A stretch of DNA of 64,000 nucleotides, taken from positions 309,501-373,500 of the forward strand of contig JAFMOC010000059.1 in the NCBI GenBank assembly GCA_019802505.1, read 5' to 3'. This DNA is from Corydoras sp. C115 (lineage: Eukaryota; Chordata; Actinopteri; Siluriformes; Callichthyidae). Position 1 is the stretch's first letter. The number at the start of each line of letters is the position of its first letter. Positions 10,818-21,958 of the stretch are shown here, one piece after another. The position numbers and the translations under genes were made by a program. A model generated the notes under the pieces. That model made no database searches. It was given only the letters and a program-made list of their open reading frames with translations, and had not been told where the DNA came from.

Positions 10818-11184
10818 AGTTTTTATCTGTTTTACCAAAAAGTGACTGACTGCTCTCCACAATCCTGGCTCCAGTTCTTGTTTTAAAACATACCAAAAAA
10901 AAAAAAAAAACGCTTATTGCAACTATAAACCTCTGTAGATTACAGCAGGTCTATTTAACGGGCAGCCCGCCACACTAATTGAAAGGCCCCTGGATTTAGG
11001 TTGTCTGCACAGCTCAAAAAGGTCCGATCTGAGTCATAACAGCATGGCAGTGTTAATGCAGCCTTTAATGCATGGTCCTGGATCAGACAGGAAACCTTTA
11101 TAAGGGTATAACTCAAATAAGAGCCTTTTGACCTGATCAGGAATGTGTACAACAGACCGGTTGCTGGATTCCGTTCCATTACAG
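10818..11184. other. Unrecognised spacer
   Basis: Includes a 17-bp A run near 10893-10909. Nothing else recognised. Confidence 0.4.
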
Positions 11185-11405
11185 GAGGTCGTTTAGCGGA
11201 TGCTTTTATCCCAAGCGACATGCAAGTATCAAACCTGATGATTAGGGTCACAACAAAGCTTCAGCCACAAAACAGCCCCCCTGGAGCAATGAGGCTTACA
11301 GACCTTGCTTAAGGACCCGCCTTGGAAACTTCAGTGGACCTGGGATTTAAACCCACAACCTTCAGATTGATTTCCAAACACTCTAACCACTGAAGTACGA
11401 ATGCA
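11185..11405 (-). mobile_element. tRNA-derived SINE with L2/RSg-type tail
   Basis: On the minus strand: a head with TTCAGTGGTTAGAGTG, GTTGTGGGTTTAAATCCCAG in the B-box position, CTTAAGCAAGGTC and TCATTGCTCCAGG in the body, and TCGCTTGGGATAAAAGCATC then CGCTAAACGACC in the tail. Sisters lie at 26881-27085, 36297-36531 and 55487-55668. Confidence 0.75.
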
Positions 11406-11625
11406 TGCGTTTGATCACTTTATCCAAATTATGTGAGTGATACAACTGACTGATGCTGAAACGTGTTAAGGTGCTTATGTATGACTCTGCCACAGTAAAG
11501 ACAGATACTGGTTACTCACTTATACAAACAAGAACCATCAGATTAAACCTAATCTGAGGAGAAAATTCAGATTAAAATTCAGATGAGAGGACCAAATCAA
11601 TTTCCCTTAGTGCCATGTGTGTGCA
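11406..11625. other. Unrecognised spacer
   Basis: Contains two close copies of CAGATTAAA/CAGATTAAAATTCAGAT near 11540-11585; no family recognised. Confidence 0.35.
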
Positions 11626-11960
<335 letters not shown>

Positions 11961-12181
11961 TAATAAAATAAATAATAGAGTAGTGCGAGAAGTGCATGCA
12001 GCCTTTTTGCAGTGCTGGCCCACAAAATATTATATATAATATTATAAATATTATATATAATTATATACATATATACATTATGCAGCCTTTTTGCAGTGCC
12101 GACCGTGTTTTTTCACTTTTACTTTTTAATCTGCAATTTCCCCCCAGGGATTAATAAAGTATTCTGATTCTGATTCTGATA
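11961..12181 (+). mobile_element. 3' end of a non-LTR retroelement, ATTCTG tail
   Basis: GCAATTTCCCCCCAGGGATT then AATAAAGTATTCTGATTCTG is the clearest copy of this terminus. Upstream, ATGCAGCCTTTTTGCAGTGC occurs twice (11995 and 12079) around an ATATTATA insert, an internal duplication. 5'-truncated, no coding sequence. Confidence 0.6.
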
Positions 12182-13464
12182 AGCATGAGGACAGGAAGTA
12201 TAAAACGGCCAATGTTCTCTTAAGGAAGGAGATAATTAATCATCCTTGCAATTAATTGTGTTTAAAAATGTTGCAATTAATTAATCACGAGAGGGTCTTA
12301 ACATCGTCATGACAAAGAAAAATACGTATTATGCCGGTAGCCAGAACTTTAGACCTATTTAAGTGGCGTAACTCCAATGGTACTTTGTTTTCTTTGAAAT
12401 GGATATGAATGTGTACTTTAAGGGATTATTGTAAACTGTGATTTTTACAAAATAAAAAAATGATATTGGTTAAGAAGAAATATTTTGTGTTAATATTCAG
12501 CCCTATGTTATCTTTTCGGTAATAAAATGTTATTCGGTGTTTAGATAAATCAAATAAAAAACAGCAATGATGCAGACTTTTTTTGTTAAAGTTCATGATG
12601 GCATAATAATCATAATAATCATAATTAATTCTTAGACAATAATAATAATACCATTAAATGTAATAGTCTGCTGCTTAGTCCTCATAGAACCCAAAAGTGA
12701 CAGAAGAAAAACTGTATGGACTCAAGATACAAACATTTAAGAAATAATAAAAAGGTAGGTTCATAGTTTATAGAGGAACCAACTATACATCTGGCCGCTC
12801 AGGTCCGAGGTTGAAGTCGGGTCCGAGGCTCAGGTTCACGTGATTCTTCCTCACTTTCATGCCGTCTTGCTAAATTCATTAGGAAACTTATCATTTCAAT
12901 TCTGACGTGAAGTGAATGTAAGCCCTCGGGCCACTAATAGCGACGTCCATATCAAAGCCTCCTGCCAGAGATAAAAATGATGTTGGCTTTTCTTTGTTGT
13001 CCACATTTACATTTGGGAGATAGAGAGCAGGATGAGTTGAACTCCATTTGTTTAAGTGACTGACAGGCTGTTAATGTCCCTCCATCTCCTGCTGTCACCG
13101 GCGCTAAGCAGCTTCTGGCAGATGTTATCAGAACTGTCTGTGAGGAGTGAGATGTCCTGGGCCTTTTTTAGGCCGCTCTCGCAGCTTAGGGAGTCACTGC
13201 TACCACAACACTTTCCATACCATTTGCAGAATCGTGGCTATACTTGTCTGCTCTGTTAGTGGAGGTTACAAAGGGGACATTTCTCAATGGATTAAAGAGC
13301 TTCTTTATCAGAGGCAGCCTCTCCACTTGAAACAAACAGATTGACACGGTGCGAATGGAATGATGCACAGCGCAGAACATCAAGACATCATAAACCCTGT
13401 GTCCTGTCTGAGGACTGCCGGTCAGTAAATTTTGCAGCATTTGCAACGTACAATTTAATTTCAT
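12182..13464. other. Mostly single-copy DNA, nothing coding recognised
   Basis: Contains AT-rich stretches with ATAATAAT (12602-12650) and a more balanced segment from 12780. The open frames at 13056-13344 are short and overlap in several phases, without a domain signature. Confidence 0.4.
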
Positions 13465-13643
13465 TTAAATCATCAGAATCACAATACCTTATTAATCCAT
13501 GGGGGGAAATTGGAGTTTTTACAGATGCTCCATTAGTCACGTTTATATATACAAAAAAAAAAATAATAAAAAATAAAAGAACAATAAGCGTAGTACAATT
13601 AAACTAAATGTACCAAAAAATATACAATAAATTAAAATAAAGT
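13465..13643 (-). mobile_element. Non-LTR retroelement 3' region
   Basis: Reading the minus strand, the 3' terminus is at 13465-13515 (AATCCATGGGGGGAAATT, then CAGAATCA at the end). The segment AACAATAAGCGTAGTACAAT at 13579-13598 recurs at 20312-20331. Both loci are followed by a SINE with the same diagnostic changes. Confidence 0.6.
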
Positions 13644-13987
13644 ACCTTCCGCTTTATCCTCTACAAGGGATGCGGGGGAGGGAGGGGGTTCCCCATGCCC
13701 ATCCAGGGGAGAACATTTCGGGCGCTGGCCAGATACACCCAGGACAGGGTGCCAATCTAACACTGGATACACACTCACTCACACACAGACACACTCTATA
13801 TGGGGCAATTTGGAGAATTCAATTGACCTTGATCCATGTTTTTGGACTGTGGGAGGAAACCGGAGAACCCGGAGGAAACCCACGCGGACACGGGGAGAAT
13901 ATGGAAACTGCACCCAGATTGGGATTCGAACCTGAATCCCCAGCGCTGAGAGGAGAACATGTTAACCGCTAAGCCAGCGTGCCGCCC
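13644..13987 (-). mobile_element. V-SINE, full length, diagnostic subtype
   Basis: It carries CTACAAGGGATGCGGGGGAG instead of CTACTAGGGTCGCGG near its 3' end, a variant otherwise seen only in the copy at 20412-20748. It ends with GCCAGCGTGCCGCCC. Confidence 0.9.
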
Positions 13988-14328
13988 ATCACAAAAACAT
14001 CCATCCATCCATCCATCCATTATCTTACGCTTTATCCTCTACTAGGGTCACTGGGGGGTTCCCCAATGCCCATCCAGGGCAGAACGTTTCAGGTGCTGGG
14101 CATATACACCCAGGACAGGACGGCAATCTATCACTGGACACACACTCACTCACACAAATACACTCTATATGGGGCAATTTGGAAAATTCAATTGACTTGA
14201 TCCATGTTTTTGGATTGTTGGAGGAAACCGGAGAACCCGGAGGAAACCCACGCGGACACGGGGAGAACATGGAAACTCCACTCAGATTGGGATTCGAACC
14301 GGGAATCACCGTGCCGCCCATCACAAAA
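13988..14328 (-). mobile_element. V-SINE with target duplication, part of tRNA head deleted
   Basis: Flanked by ATCACAAAA at 13988-13996 and 14320-14328. It is inserted right at the 5' end of the previous SINE. The head jumps from GGGAATC to ACCGTGCCGCC, removing the A-box region. Confidence 0.9.
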
Positions 14329-14994
14329 CATAATATCTGTAATATAAACAGATACAGATCGATTTTCCACACGGTCCTCACTTCTCCCCTTTCCCCCCGC
14401 TCCTCCTCACCGTTCACTGGACTTTCTTTGCGAACACTCTTTTCTTCAGGATATTTATTTTTATTGTGCATCTACATCCTAAAGGCCTCCCTGCACTCCA
14501 GCCCACTGAGCCCCATCTGAAGTGGATGAGCAACTGTTAACTGTTTCTTTTCAAACGTTGACATTTAATACTTCATATAAATCACTCCAGGGACCTGTTA
14601 TTCTTTCAAGAATGTAATTACATACTTTCAAATAAAACTTGAAAGAGCTCGACAAGTTTTAAAACACACTGTGCACTCTCGAGAAAGCTACGAGGAATTT
14701 CAAGCAGTCGGAATATGCTAACATCCCGATGCGGGTGAACCATGGGATTTTGGCAAGACGGCGCGCGGTGATTAGCTCCCGAGATTCAAGTGAAAGACAG
14801 AACGGAGCTTTAAGTGAGAGGATTTAGGTGTTTACACTAGACTGAAACACATTAGAGCCAGATACTGATCTTTAGCATTGAGCATACACGTTACGAAAAG
14901 GGGAACAGAGCGGAGACGTGTACGAGGTCAGAGTGCAAAACGTTATGACATCACAATAAGAGTTTGTAATTGCCATGTGATGATCTATAAGATT

Positions 14995-14995
<1 letters not shown>
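14329..14995. other. Unrecognised single-copy DNA
   Basis: A C/T-rich block (14380-14420) and ordinary sequence. No coding support. Confidence 0.4.
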
Positions 14996-15046
<51 letters not shown>

Positions 15047-15047
15047 C
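14996..15047. repeat. (CA)n microsatellite
   Basis: CA run with one CAAACA interruption. Confidence 0.95.
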
Positions 15048-15103
15048 TATAGTAATTAAATGATTCCTAATAAAAAAAAAACAAACAAACAAAAAAATCT
15101 TAC

Positions 15104-15460
15104 GGGGGGGGGCACAGTGTCTTAATGGTTAGCATGTTCTCCTCTCAGCACTAGGGATTCCCAGTTCGAATCGCAATCTGGGTGGCGTTTCCATGTTCTC
15201 CCCGTGTCCACATGGGTTTCCTCCAGGTTCTCCGGTTTCCTCCCACAGTCCAAAAACATGAATTTAAGGTAAACTGATTGCTCTTAATTGCCCCATATAG
15301 AGTGTGTCTGTGTGTGGGTGTCTGCGTCCAGTGATAGACTGGCGTCCTGTCCTGGGTGTATCTGCCCAGCGCCCGAAACATTCTTCCCTAGATGGACCCC
15401 CCCCCCCCCCCCCCACGAACCTAATAGAGGATAAATCAGAAGATAATGGACAGATGGATA
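15104..15460 (+). mobile_element. V-SINE, full length, with 16-bp C run
   Basis: Complete head, A and B boxes, core and tail. The short C run near the 3' end (normally 4-8 C) is 16 C here (15399-15414). A tail-adjacent phrase (GATGGATATGAAGG then TTAGAAAAAGAAT) is nearly repeated after the SINE ending near 18132. Confidence 0.9.
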
Positions 15461-15512
15461 TGAAGGTTAGAAAAAGAATCACTTTTGAGAGTTGTGCGAA
15501 TAAATCCAAAAA

Positions 15513-15668
15513 CTAATTGCTCTAAATTGCCCCATGTAATGTGTGGTTGTGTGTGTGTGTCGGTGTAAGTGAGTCTGCTCAGCGATAGATTGGTCCTGAA
15601 ACGGTCTGCCATAGTTGCCCACCATGACCCTAGTAGAGGATTAAGCTGAAGCTGAAGAATGAATGAAT
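15513..15668 (+). mobile_element. V-SINE 3' half
   Basis: It begins at TTGCTCTAAATTGCCCC and runs to the CCTAGTAGAGGATTAAG tail, with a short deletion. It lies 52 bp after a complete copy in the same orientation. Confidence 0.8.
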
Positions 15669-15741
15669 AAACGACTGAACTTTATTCATAATTTAAAACA
15701 CATTCCTGCTGTTTGCTTAAATCTGTACCAATCACCAATCA

Positions 15742-16030
15742 CGGTTCGAATCCCCATCTGGGTGGAGTTTCCATGTTCTCCCGTGTCTGTGTGGGTTTCC
15801 TCCGGGTTCTCCGGTTTCTTCCCACAGTCCAAAAACACAGATCAAGTCAATTGAGTTCTCCAAATTGCCCCATATAGAGTGTGTTTGTGTGAGTGAGTGT
15901 GTGCCCAGTGATAGATTGGCGTCCTGTCCTGGGTCTATCTGCCCAGCGCCCGAAACCTTCACCCCTGGATGGGCATGGGGAACCCCACCATGACCCTAAT
16001 AGAGGATAAAGAGGAAAATAATGGATGGAT
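15742..16030 (+). mobile_element. V-SINE, 5'-truncated at the B box
   Basis: The first recognisable bases are CGGTTCGAATCCCCATCTGG; core and tail follow normally to GGATGGAT. Without the A box it should lack pol III activity. Confidence 0.9.
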
Positions 16031-16963
16031 TATACTGTATTATATATCAGCCAGGTTAATGTTTATCTTCATTTAGTTTAATTTTCAGCCTCTATCCATT
16101 TCATAATGATTCTAGTTAACTTGAGTTAAACAAAGGAGCCTTTTAAAAGTGTATTTCATTTTTTTTGAATATTATGAATAAAACCATCTGAGAAATGTAC
16201 ACAGAGAATTAGTTGGGTTGTATAACAGTTTTGGAGGCAAGGAGGGCATGGGTTCATTTCCAAGTTGCAAAGCCATTCAATTATAAATAAATCCCAAGAT
16301 TAAATAAATCTGAAGTAAGTTTATTTCTTCAGAATAAATATTTCCATGTGTGTCGATCTTTGGAGCCTCGGCGTGCAGCAATTGAATTAATTAGTAACTG
16401 AGCTGAAGTATCAAAACAGCCCTACAATAACATATTTGTCATCGCCATTCAGAGATATTTATTAATCTTCCTGCAGTTCGCATGTTTGTTTGATCGAAAG
16501 GCAACTCGTAGACACTCATCCCAGACCCTGGGTGAAGGGTGGGGTGCAAAAGGCCCTCTAACCTTCGAATAATCTGCAAGATTCATCATAAATACACTTT
16601 TGGAGAACGATGTGAGTCACATAAAAGCTTGTTTTTGTCTTATCGTCCTAATCTCTCTTGACATAGCGGTTAAAACCAATTTTACTTTTCCTCCCTGTAA
16701 TGCAGAGATGATTTGCTCTGTCACGCTACTCGCTATGTGTGCTGGTCGTTTGTAAAATTCAACTCGTGAAAAAGCCGACGTATGCGTTACCATGTACCTC
16801 AACATGTGGCAATCCTCCTGAATGAGCTGCCAGAAACGGGACTTTAAATAAATCATGAATGACTTTTGGAAATTTGGACTTACACAACTTTACAGAAGCC
16901 TGAGACTTTAAACCTACATCAGAATGATTGCATCTGTATTTTTAGTGTAGGAGTCTATAAAGT
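16031..16963. other. Unrecognised single-copy DNA
   Basis: No repeat or gene recognised. The 79-codon minus-strand frame at 16617-16856 has no family motif. Confidence 0.4.
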
Positions 16964-17240
16964 GGGCGTCACGGTGGCTTAGTGGTTAGCATGTTCTCCT
17001 CTCAGCGCTAGGGATTCCCGGTTCGAATCCCCATCTGGCTGGAGTTCAATTGAGTTCTCCAAATTGCCCCATATAGAGTGTGTTTGTGTGAGTGAGTGTG
17101 TGCCCAGCGATAGATTGGCGCCCTGTCCTGGGTGTATCTGCCCAGCGCCAGAGTCGTTTCTCCCCTGGATGGGCATGGGGAACCCCACCACGACCCTAAT
17201 AGAGGATGAAGTGGAAGATAATGGATGGATAGATGGATGG
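16964..17240 (+). mobile_element. V-SINE with core deletion, target duplication visible
   Basis: Head and both boxes are intact. The sequence then jumps from ATCTGGCTGGAGTT to CAATTGAGTTCTCCAAATTG, losing the conserved core. GAGTCTATAARGTGG flanks it at 16951-16965 and 17240-17254. Confidence 0.85.
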
Positions 17241-17686
17241 AGTCTATAAGGTGGCGGAGGCATGATGGCTTAGGTGCCTTGGCTTCTAGGTGCCGTGGTT
17301 CCAGGTTCGAATCCCGATCTGGGTGGAGTTTCCATGTTCTCTGGATGGAGAGTCCATGAGGGGTTCCTTCCACAGTTTAAAAACACAGATTCAAGATAAA
17401 TTGGCTTCTCGCAATTACCCCACTATAGTGTGTATGGGGCAGCATGGTGGCTTAGTGGTTAGCACATTCACCTCTCAGCACTAGGGTGTCCGATTTCGAA
17501 ACAACCAAATTGCCCCATATAGAGTGTGTTTGTGTGAGTGAGTGTGTGCCCAGCGATAGATTGGCGCCCTGTCCTGGGTGTATCTGCCCAGCGCCAGAGA
17601 TGTTTCTTCCCTGGATGAGCATGGGGAACCCCACCACGACCCTAATAGAGGATGAAGCGGAAGATAATGGATGGATGGATGGATGG
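17241..17686 (+). mobile_element. Chimeric V-SINE, first of two tandem 446-bp units
   Basis: A divergent SINE 5' half (B box and GGAGTTTCCATGTTCTC, then TACCCCACTATAGTGTGTAT) is fused at about 17437 to a second SINE head (GGGGCAGCATGGTGGCTTAG), which jumps near 17500 to AAATTGCCCC and runs to a full tail. The unit thus has two tRNA-like heads and one tail. Confidence 0.85.
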
Positions 17687-18132
17687 AGTCTATAAGGTGG
17701 CGGAGGCATGATGGCTTAGGTGCCGTGGCTTCTAGATGCCGTGGTTCCAGGTTCGAATCCCGATCTGGGTGGAGTTTCCATGTTCTCTGGATGGAGAGTC
17801 CATGAGGGGTTCCTTTCACAGTTTAAAAACACAGATTTAAGATAAATTGGCTTCTCGCAATTACCCCAATATAGTGTGTATGGGGCAGCATGGTGGCTTA
17901 GTGGTTAGCACGTTCACCTCTCAGCACTAGGGTTTCCCGATTTCGAAACCTCCAAATTGTCCCATATAGAGTGTATGTTTGTGTGTAGAGTGTGTGCCCA
18001 GTGATAGATTGGCGCCCTGTCCTGGGTGTATCTCCCAGCGCCAGAGACGTTTCTCCCCCTGGATGGGCATGGGGAACCCCCCCGCGACCCTAATAGAGGA
18101 TAAAGCGGAAGATAATGGATTGATGGATATAA
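17687..18132 (+). mobile_element. Chimeric V-SINE, second 446-bp tandem unit
   Basis: Nearly identical to the preceding unit, starting at the same AGTCTATAAGGTGGCGGAGG. A few substitutions separate them (CCAAATTGTCCC for CCAAATTGCCCC). Confidence 0.85.
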
Positions 18133-18139
18133 AGGCTAG

Positions 18140-18640
18140 AAAAAGAATAACTTGGAAGCTTAGAGAAGCTTTGGGATGTAGGCTAAAGGTAGAGAGACAG
18201 CTCCACCTCAGACCTACAGGAGCTTTTATGACATCCCATTCTAAGTCGGTCCCCCTTCACAGGTTTAACAGCTTCCACTTTTCTGGGAAGTGTTTTTACA
18301 AGATGTTGGAGTGTGTCTGTAGGAATGTCCGCTCTGCTATCCAGAAGAGCATTCGGACCAGACAGTCTCATAATGAGACATGAGTTCATCCCCGAGATGT
18401 GCAGTGGGGTTGCGGTCAGGGCTCCTGAAGTTCCTCCACATCACACTCACCCAACCATGACTTTATAGACCTTGAGGCACAGTTATGGCCTTCCCCTAAG
18501 TGTTCCTAGTTGGAAGCATACGCTTGTCCGACATGCAGGCTATTTGCTTTACTCTGTACACTTGTGTATATGAAACAGGATCCAGTGAATAAGAGAGGTG
18601 TCTTCAAACTTTTATCCATTTACTGTAGTGTGTTCTGATC
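18140..18640 (-). pseudogene. Tc1-like transposon remnant
   Basis: On the minus strand it matches the fish Tc1-like transposase order: GGAAGCATACGC is the complement of the MLP(N/T)LW region, CCCTGACCGCAACCCCACTG encodes the SPDxNPxE block before the last catalytic acid, and CCAGAAAAGTGGAAGCTGTT is the C-terminal LPRRVEAV region. An end-like CTTCAAACTTTTATCC lies at 18606-18621. Frames are broken, the N-terminal half is missing, and the element is inactive. It mirrors the remnant at 19405-19722. Confidence 0.75.
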
Positions 18641-18733
18641 TTTTATGTAATAACGTTTAATTATAAGACTTTATTATTATTATTAAAAGTGAGGCTGTTG
18701 TCTTTGAACTACTTATGTTCAGAAATTATAAGC

Positions 18734-18992
18734 AAGGGTCACTGGGGGGGGGGGGGGGTCCCCATGCCCATCCAGGGCAGAATGTTTCAGGCGCTGGGTA
18801 GATACATCCAGTACAGGACACCAATCTATCACTGGGCACTCACTCACTCACACAGACACACTATATGGGGCAATTTGGAGAATTCAATTGACTTGATTCA
18901 TGAAACCGGAGAACCTGGAGGAAACCCACGCAGACATGGGGAGAAAATGGAAACTCCACCCAGATTGGGATTTGAACTGGGAATTCCTAGTG
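18734..18992 (-). mobile_element. V-SINE, left arm of a head-to-head inverted pair
   Basis: It lacks the last 3' bases, carries a 13-16 bp G run (18746-18760), lacks part of the TTTTTGGACTG core and stops after GGGAATTCCTAGTGC, before the A box. The next base starts the opposite-strand copy. Confidence 0.85.
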
Positions 18993-19266
18993 CCTGGAGT
19001 TTCCATGTTCTTTACGTGTCTGCGTGGGTTTCCTCCGGGTTCTCCGGTTTCCTCCCACAGTCCAAAAACATGGATCAAGGTCAATTAAATTCTCCAAATT
19101 GCCCCATATAGAGTGTATTTGTGTGAGTGATTGTTTGCCCAGTGATAGATTGGCGTCCTGTCCTGGGTGTATCTGCCCAGCGCCCGAGGCGTTCTCCCCT
19201 GGATGGGCATGGGGAACCTTCCCGACCCTAGTAGAGGATAAAGTGGAAGATAATGGATGGATGGAT
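18993..19266 (+). mobile_element. V-SINE, right arm of a head-to-head inverted pair
   Basis: It starts inside the element at CTGGAGTTTCCATGTTC with no A or B box and runs to GGATGGATGGATG. Together with its partner it can form a hairpin with arms of about 230 bp and almost no loop. Confidence 0.85.
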
Positions 19267-19404
19267 GATAGAAGCTGAATATTAAATCTTTGGTTTAAAA
19301 ATTTGTCTAAATGGTCTGTTCTTAGATTTTGTTTCACGATCACTTTGTCACTTTATGGAAGTGCATTGAGGTTCCTGCTCACAGCTGTCTAAACTGAAGC
19401 ACCT
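19267..19404. other. Unrecognised spacer
   Basis: Short AT-rich spacer; nothing recognised. Confidence 0.35.
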
Positions 19405-19722
19405 TTGCATTTCGGACAGTTAACCTGCTATCAGCTGAGAGAGAGCAGTTTAGGAAAGGCCCTTTTCTGTTCCATCCTGTCTCCACACCGGTGCACAATG
19501 TTAAGTATAATAAGTTTGTAGCGGAAGAACTTGAGTGTTCCACAACGAGCCCTGACCTCAACCCCACTGAACAACTTTAGGATGAATAACAATGGAGATT
19601 GTGAGATGAGCACTCCCACCACTCAACAGCTGCAAAGAGGGGTCGACACAGAGTGTGGGACGCCATAAAAGCTCTGTTTTGTTTAATGTGTGGGTGTCCT
19701 GATAGTCTTACATAGTGTATGC
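19405..19722 (+). pseudogene. Tc1-like transposon remnant
   Basis: CATTTCGGACAGTT, AGTTTAGGAAAGGCCC, CTTTTCTGTTCCA, GAAGAACTTGAGTG and AGCCCTGACCTCAACCCCAC follow the order of a fish Tc1-like transposase C-terminal half (GKGPFLFQ..., VEELxxxxxSPDLNPTE). It ends with GGGACGCCATAAAAGCTCTG and a degraded terminal repeat. It has stops, frameshifts and deletions. It begins at nearly the same transposase position as the inverted remnant at 18140-18640. Confidence 0.75.
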
Positions 19723-20148
19723 AGTGTGATTAACCTTTATTTTTTTATTTTACTATTTAATATGTAAATATTTCCTCCAAACAAATCAACAATCAGTTTT
19801 AAAGATAAAGATAATATATAAGAATTATGTCCAAAGTATATACGTACGAATGCTCACGTTTAATGAAACACTAGATTTAGGTTGAGCTAGATCAGCGATT
19901 CTCAACTGGTAGGTCACAACCCAAAGTGTGTCGCACACATGTTCTCTGTGGGTCGCGGACATCTTGTGAAAACTAAAAAGATTCTTAAGATTATTGCTCT
20001 TCAGATCATATCTTTTATCTTGAAAAAAAAGACAGAGAGGCACACAACATTCATGTTGCCATAGTAACTACCAAGCTTTTGCCGGTTACCATTCTCTTTA
20101 AATTTGTGATGAATCAAATATTTTAAAACATGGATTTTCATTAATTGA
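19723..20148. other. Unrecognised AT-rich DNA
   Basis: No element or gene recognised. Confidence 0.4.
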
Positions 20149-20760
20149 GGACGTTTCTCATCCATCCATCCATTATCTTCCGCTTTATCCTCTACTAGGG
20201 TCACAGGGGGTTCTCCATGCCCATACAGGGACAAGCGTTTCGGGCGCTGGGGAGATACACCCAGCACCAACCTATCGCTGGTTGATGCTGGTTGGTTTTC
20301 TTAAAAATAAAAGAACAATAAGCGTAGTACAATTAAACTAAATGTACCAAAAATACACAATAAAGTAAAATAAAGTGGCAGTGTAAAAGTAAAGTGACAT
20401 GCACAGTATGTAATCCATCCATTATCTTCCGCTTTATCCTCTACAAGGGATGCGGGGGAGGGAGGGGGTTCCCCATGCCCATCCAGGGGAGAACATTTCG
20501 GGCGCTGGGCAGATACACCCAGGACAGGGCGCCAATCTATCACTGGACACACACAGACACACGGGGCAATTTTGAGAATTCAATTGACTTGATCCATGTT
20601 TTTGGACTGTGGGAGGAAACCAGAGAACCCGGAGGAAACGCACGCGGACACGGGGAGAACATGGAAACTCCACCCAGATTGGGATTCTAACCGGGAATCC
20701 CTAGCGCTGAGAGGAGAACGTGCTAACCACTAGGCCACGATGCTGCCTGGACGTTTCTCA
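20149..20760 (-). mobile_element. Composite SINE / non-LTR tail / SINE unit with target duplication
   Basis: GGACGTTTCTCA occurs at 20149-20160 and 20749-20760. Between them: a SINE 3' portion (20161-20282), a non-LTR 3' region (20283-20411, sharing AACAATAAGCGTAGTACAAT with 13579-13598) and a near-complete SINE (20412-20748) with the CTACAAGGGATGCGGGGGAG subtype. The single target duplication around the whole suggests that the pieces were already joined, or became joined by recombination after insertion. Confidence 0.8.
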
Positions 20761-21958
20761 ATTGGCTTAAATTCTCTTTGCATGCATAAGAATGGCTATT
20801 TTTCAAAACTAAATGTTTGTGGTTCTATAAAAGTGGGTCTCGAATTAATGACCATGAGAACATGTGAGTCCCTAAGACATTTAAGATCTAAATGACAGTC
20901 TAAAACCTTTCAGACGGTTTCCGTCTGATATCAATGCTCCTGTCGTGTTTTGGTCGTGTGGGGCCTGTTCTAAAGAAACAGCCTTCAGACGCGTTACCCA
21001 ACAAGGAGAACTTACAAATGTTTTGTCAATGGATGTCTAGAGGTCACAAGTCCAAAAGTATACATTTGTGCTCGGGTGGAAGATCTAATGACACTAAGCT
21101 CCTACTCAATGAGGTCACATGTTTAAGGTGAACGTTATAGTATATACTTAGTGTCAGTTGTGCTGCTCGGTGGAGCAGTGTGTGGTCAGGGAGTTAAGTC
21201 ATTTTGTGGCTGCCAGATTAAAAATCACCAGATTAACCTCCTCCTCCTCCTCCTCCTCCTCCTCCTCCTCACATTTCCACATCCCGAGTCTCTCTGTAGG
21301 ACACAATGTATTTCATGTAAAGGAAAAAAAAAAGACAAGAGCCTTTCAGGTTCGAGCTGAGAATCATAATTAAACAAAGAGGATATTCCACCAACTTTAA
21401 AGAGAGTTCCTCTCGGCTCCTTTCTGGACGGCGTGTAATTACCAGGGCTGCTGCTGAAGCTCTGGGAGTGGTCAGGATGTCTTGGCAGAACTTGGGGCAA
21501 AATAGCTTTCTCCGTAAGTATGGGTCTGCTCTTGGCCTTGTTTGAAGGGCCACTTACTGATACTACCTCACACAGAAATACACGCAGACACATACACACC
21601 ACGCCACAAATGGCCAGCTGAAGGGCCAAGACTTTCCACCTCAAACTAAATACATAAACGTTGACTGCAACATCCCATTAGAGTATACCCTCTTCAACGT
21701 GCAAACCTGCCATCAGCTAAAACCTACCTTGAAGAAAGACTAAAGCCGTTTGAGAAGCCAGCTTTAGCAGCAGGTCTGCTTCTTATCCTTCTCTGGACTA
21801 AAAACTATATTACTAGTTGCGTGGCATTTCGCCCATGAGCCCAATTTAATAATAATAACAGTTTTAAAATATTTTTTTAGGTAGACTGTGTTTGTAGTTT
21901 GCACCTTGAGACTTAAGGACTAAATGTTTGGCATATATATATATATGTATATATATAT
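20761..21958. other. Mostly single-copy DNA with (CTC)n tract
   Basis: A CTC trinucleotide run at 21237-21270 yields poly-Ser, poly-Leu and poly-Arg frames that are artefacts. The remainder, including 21400-21800, shows no recognised exon. A short AT run ends at 21958. Confidence 0.45.

Noticed and set aside
13056..13607. Cluster of short frames that might be an exon
   Set aside because: Four frames overlap on both strands and the right part is a non-LTR retroelement tail. No family signature.
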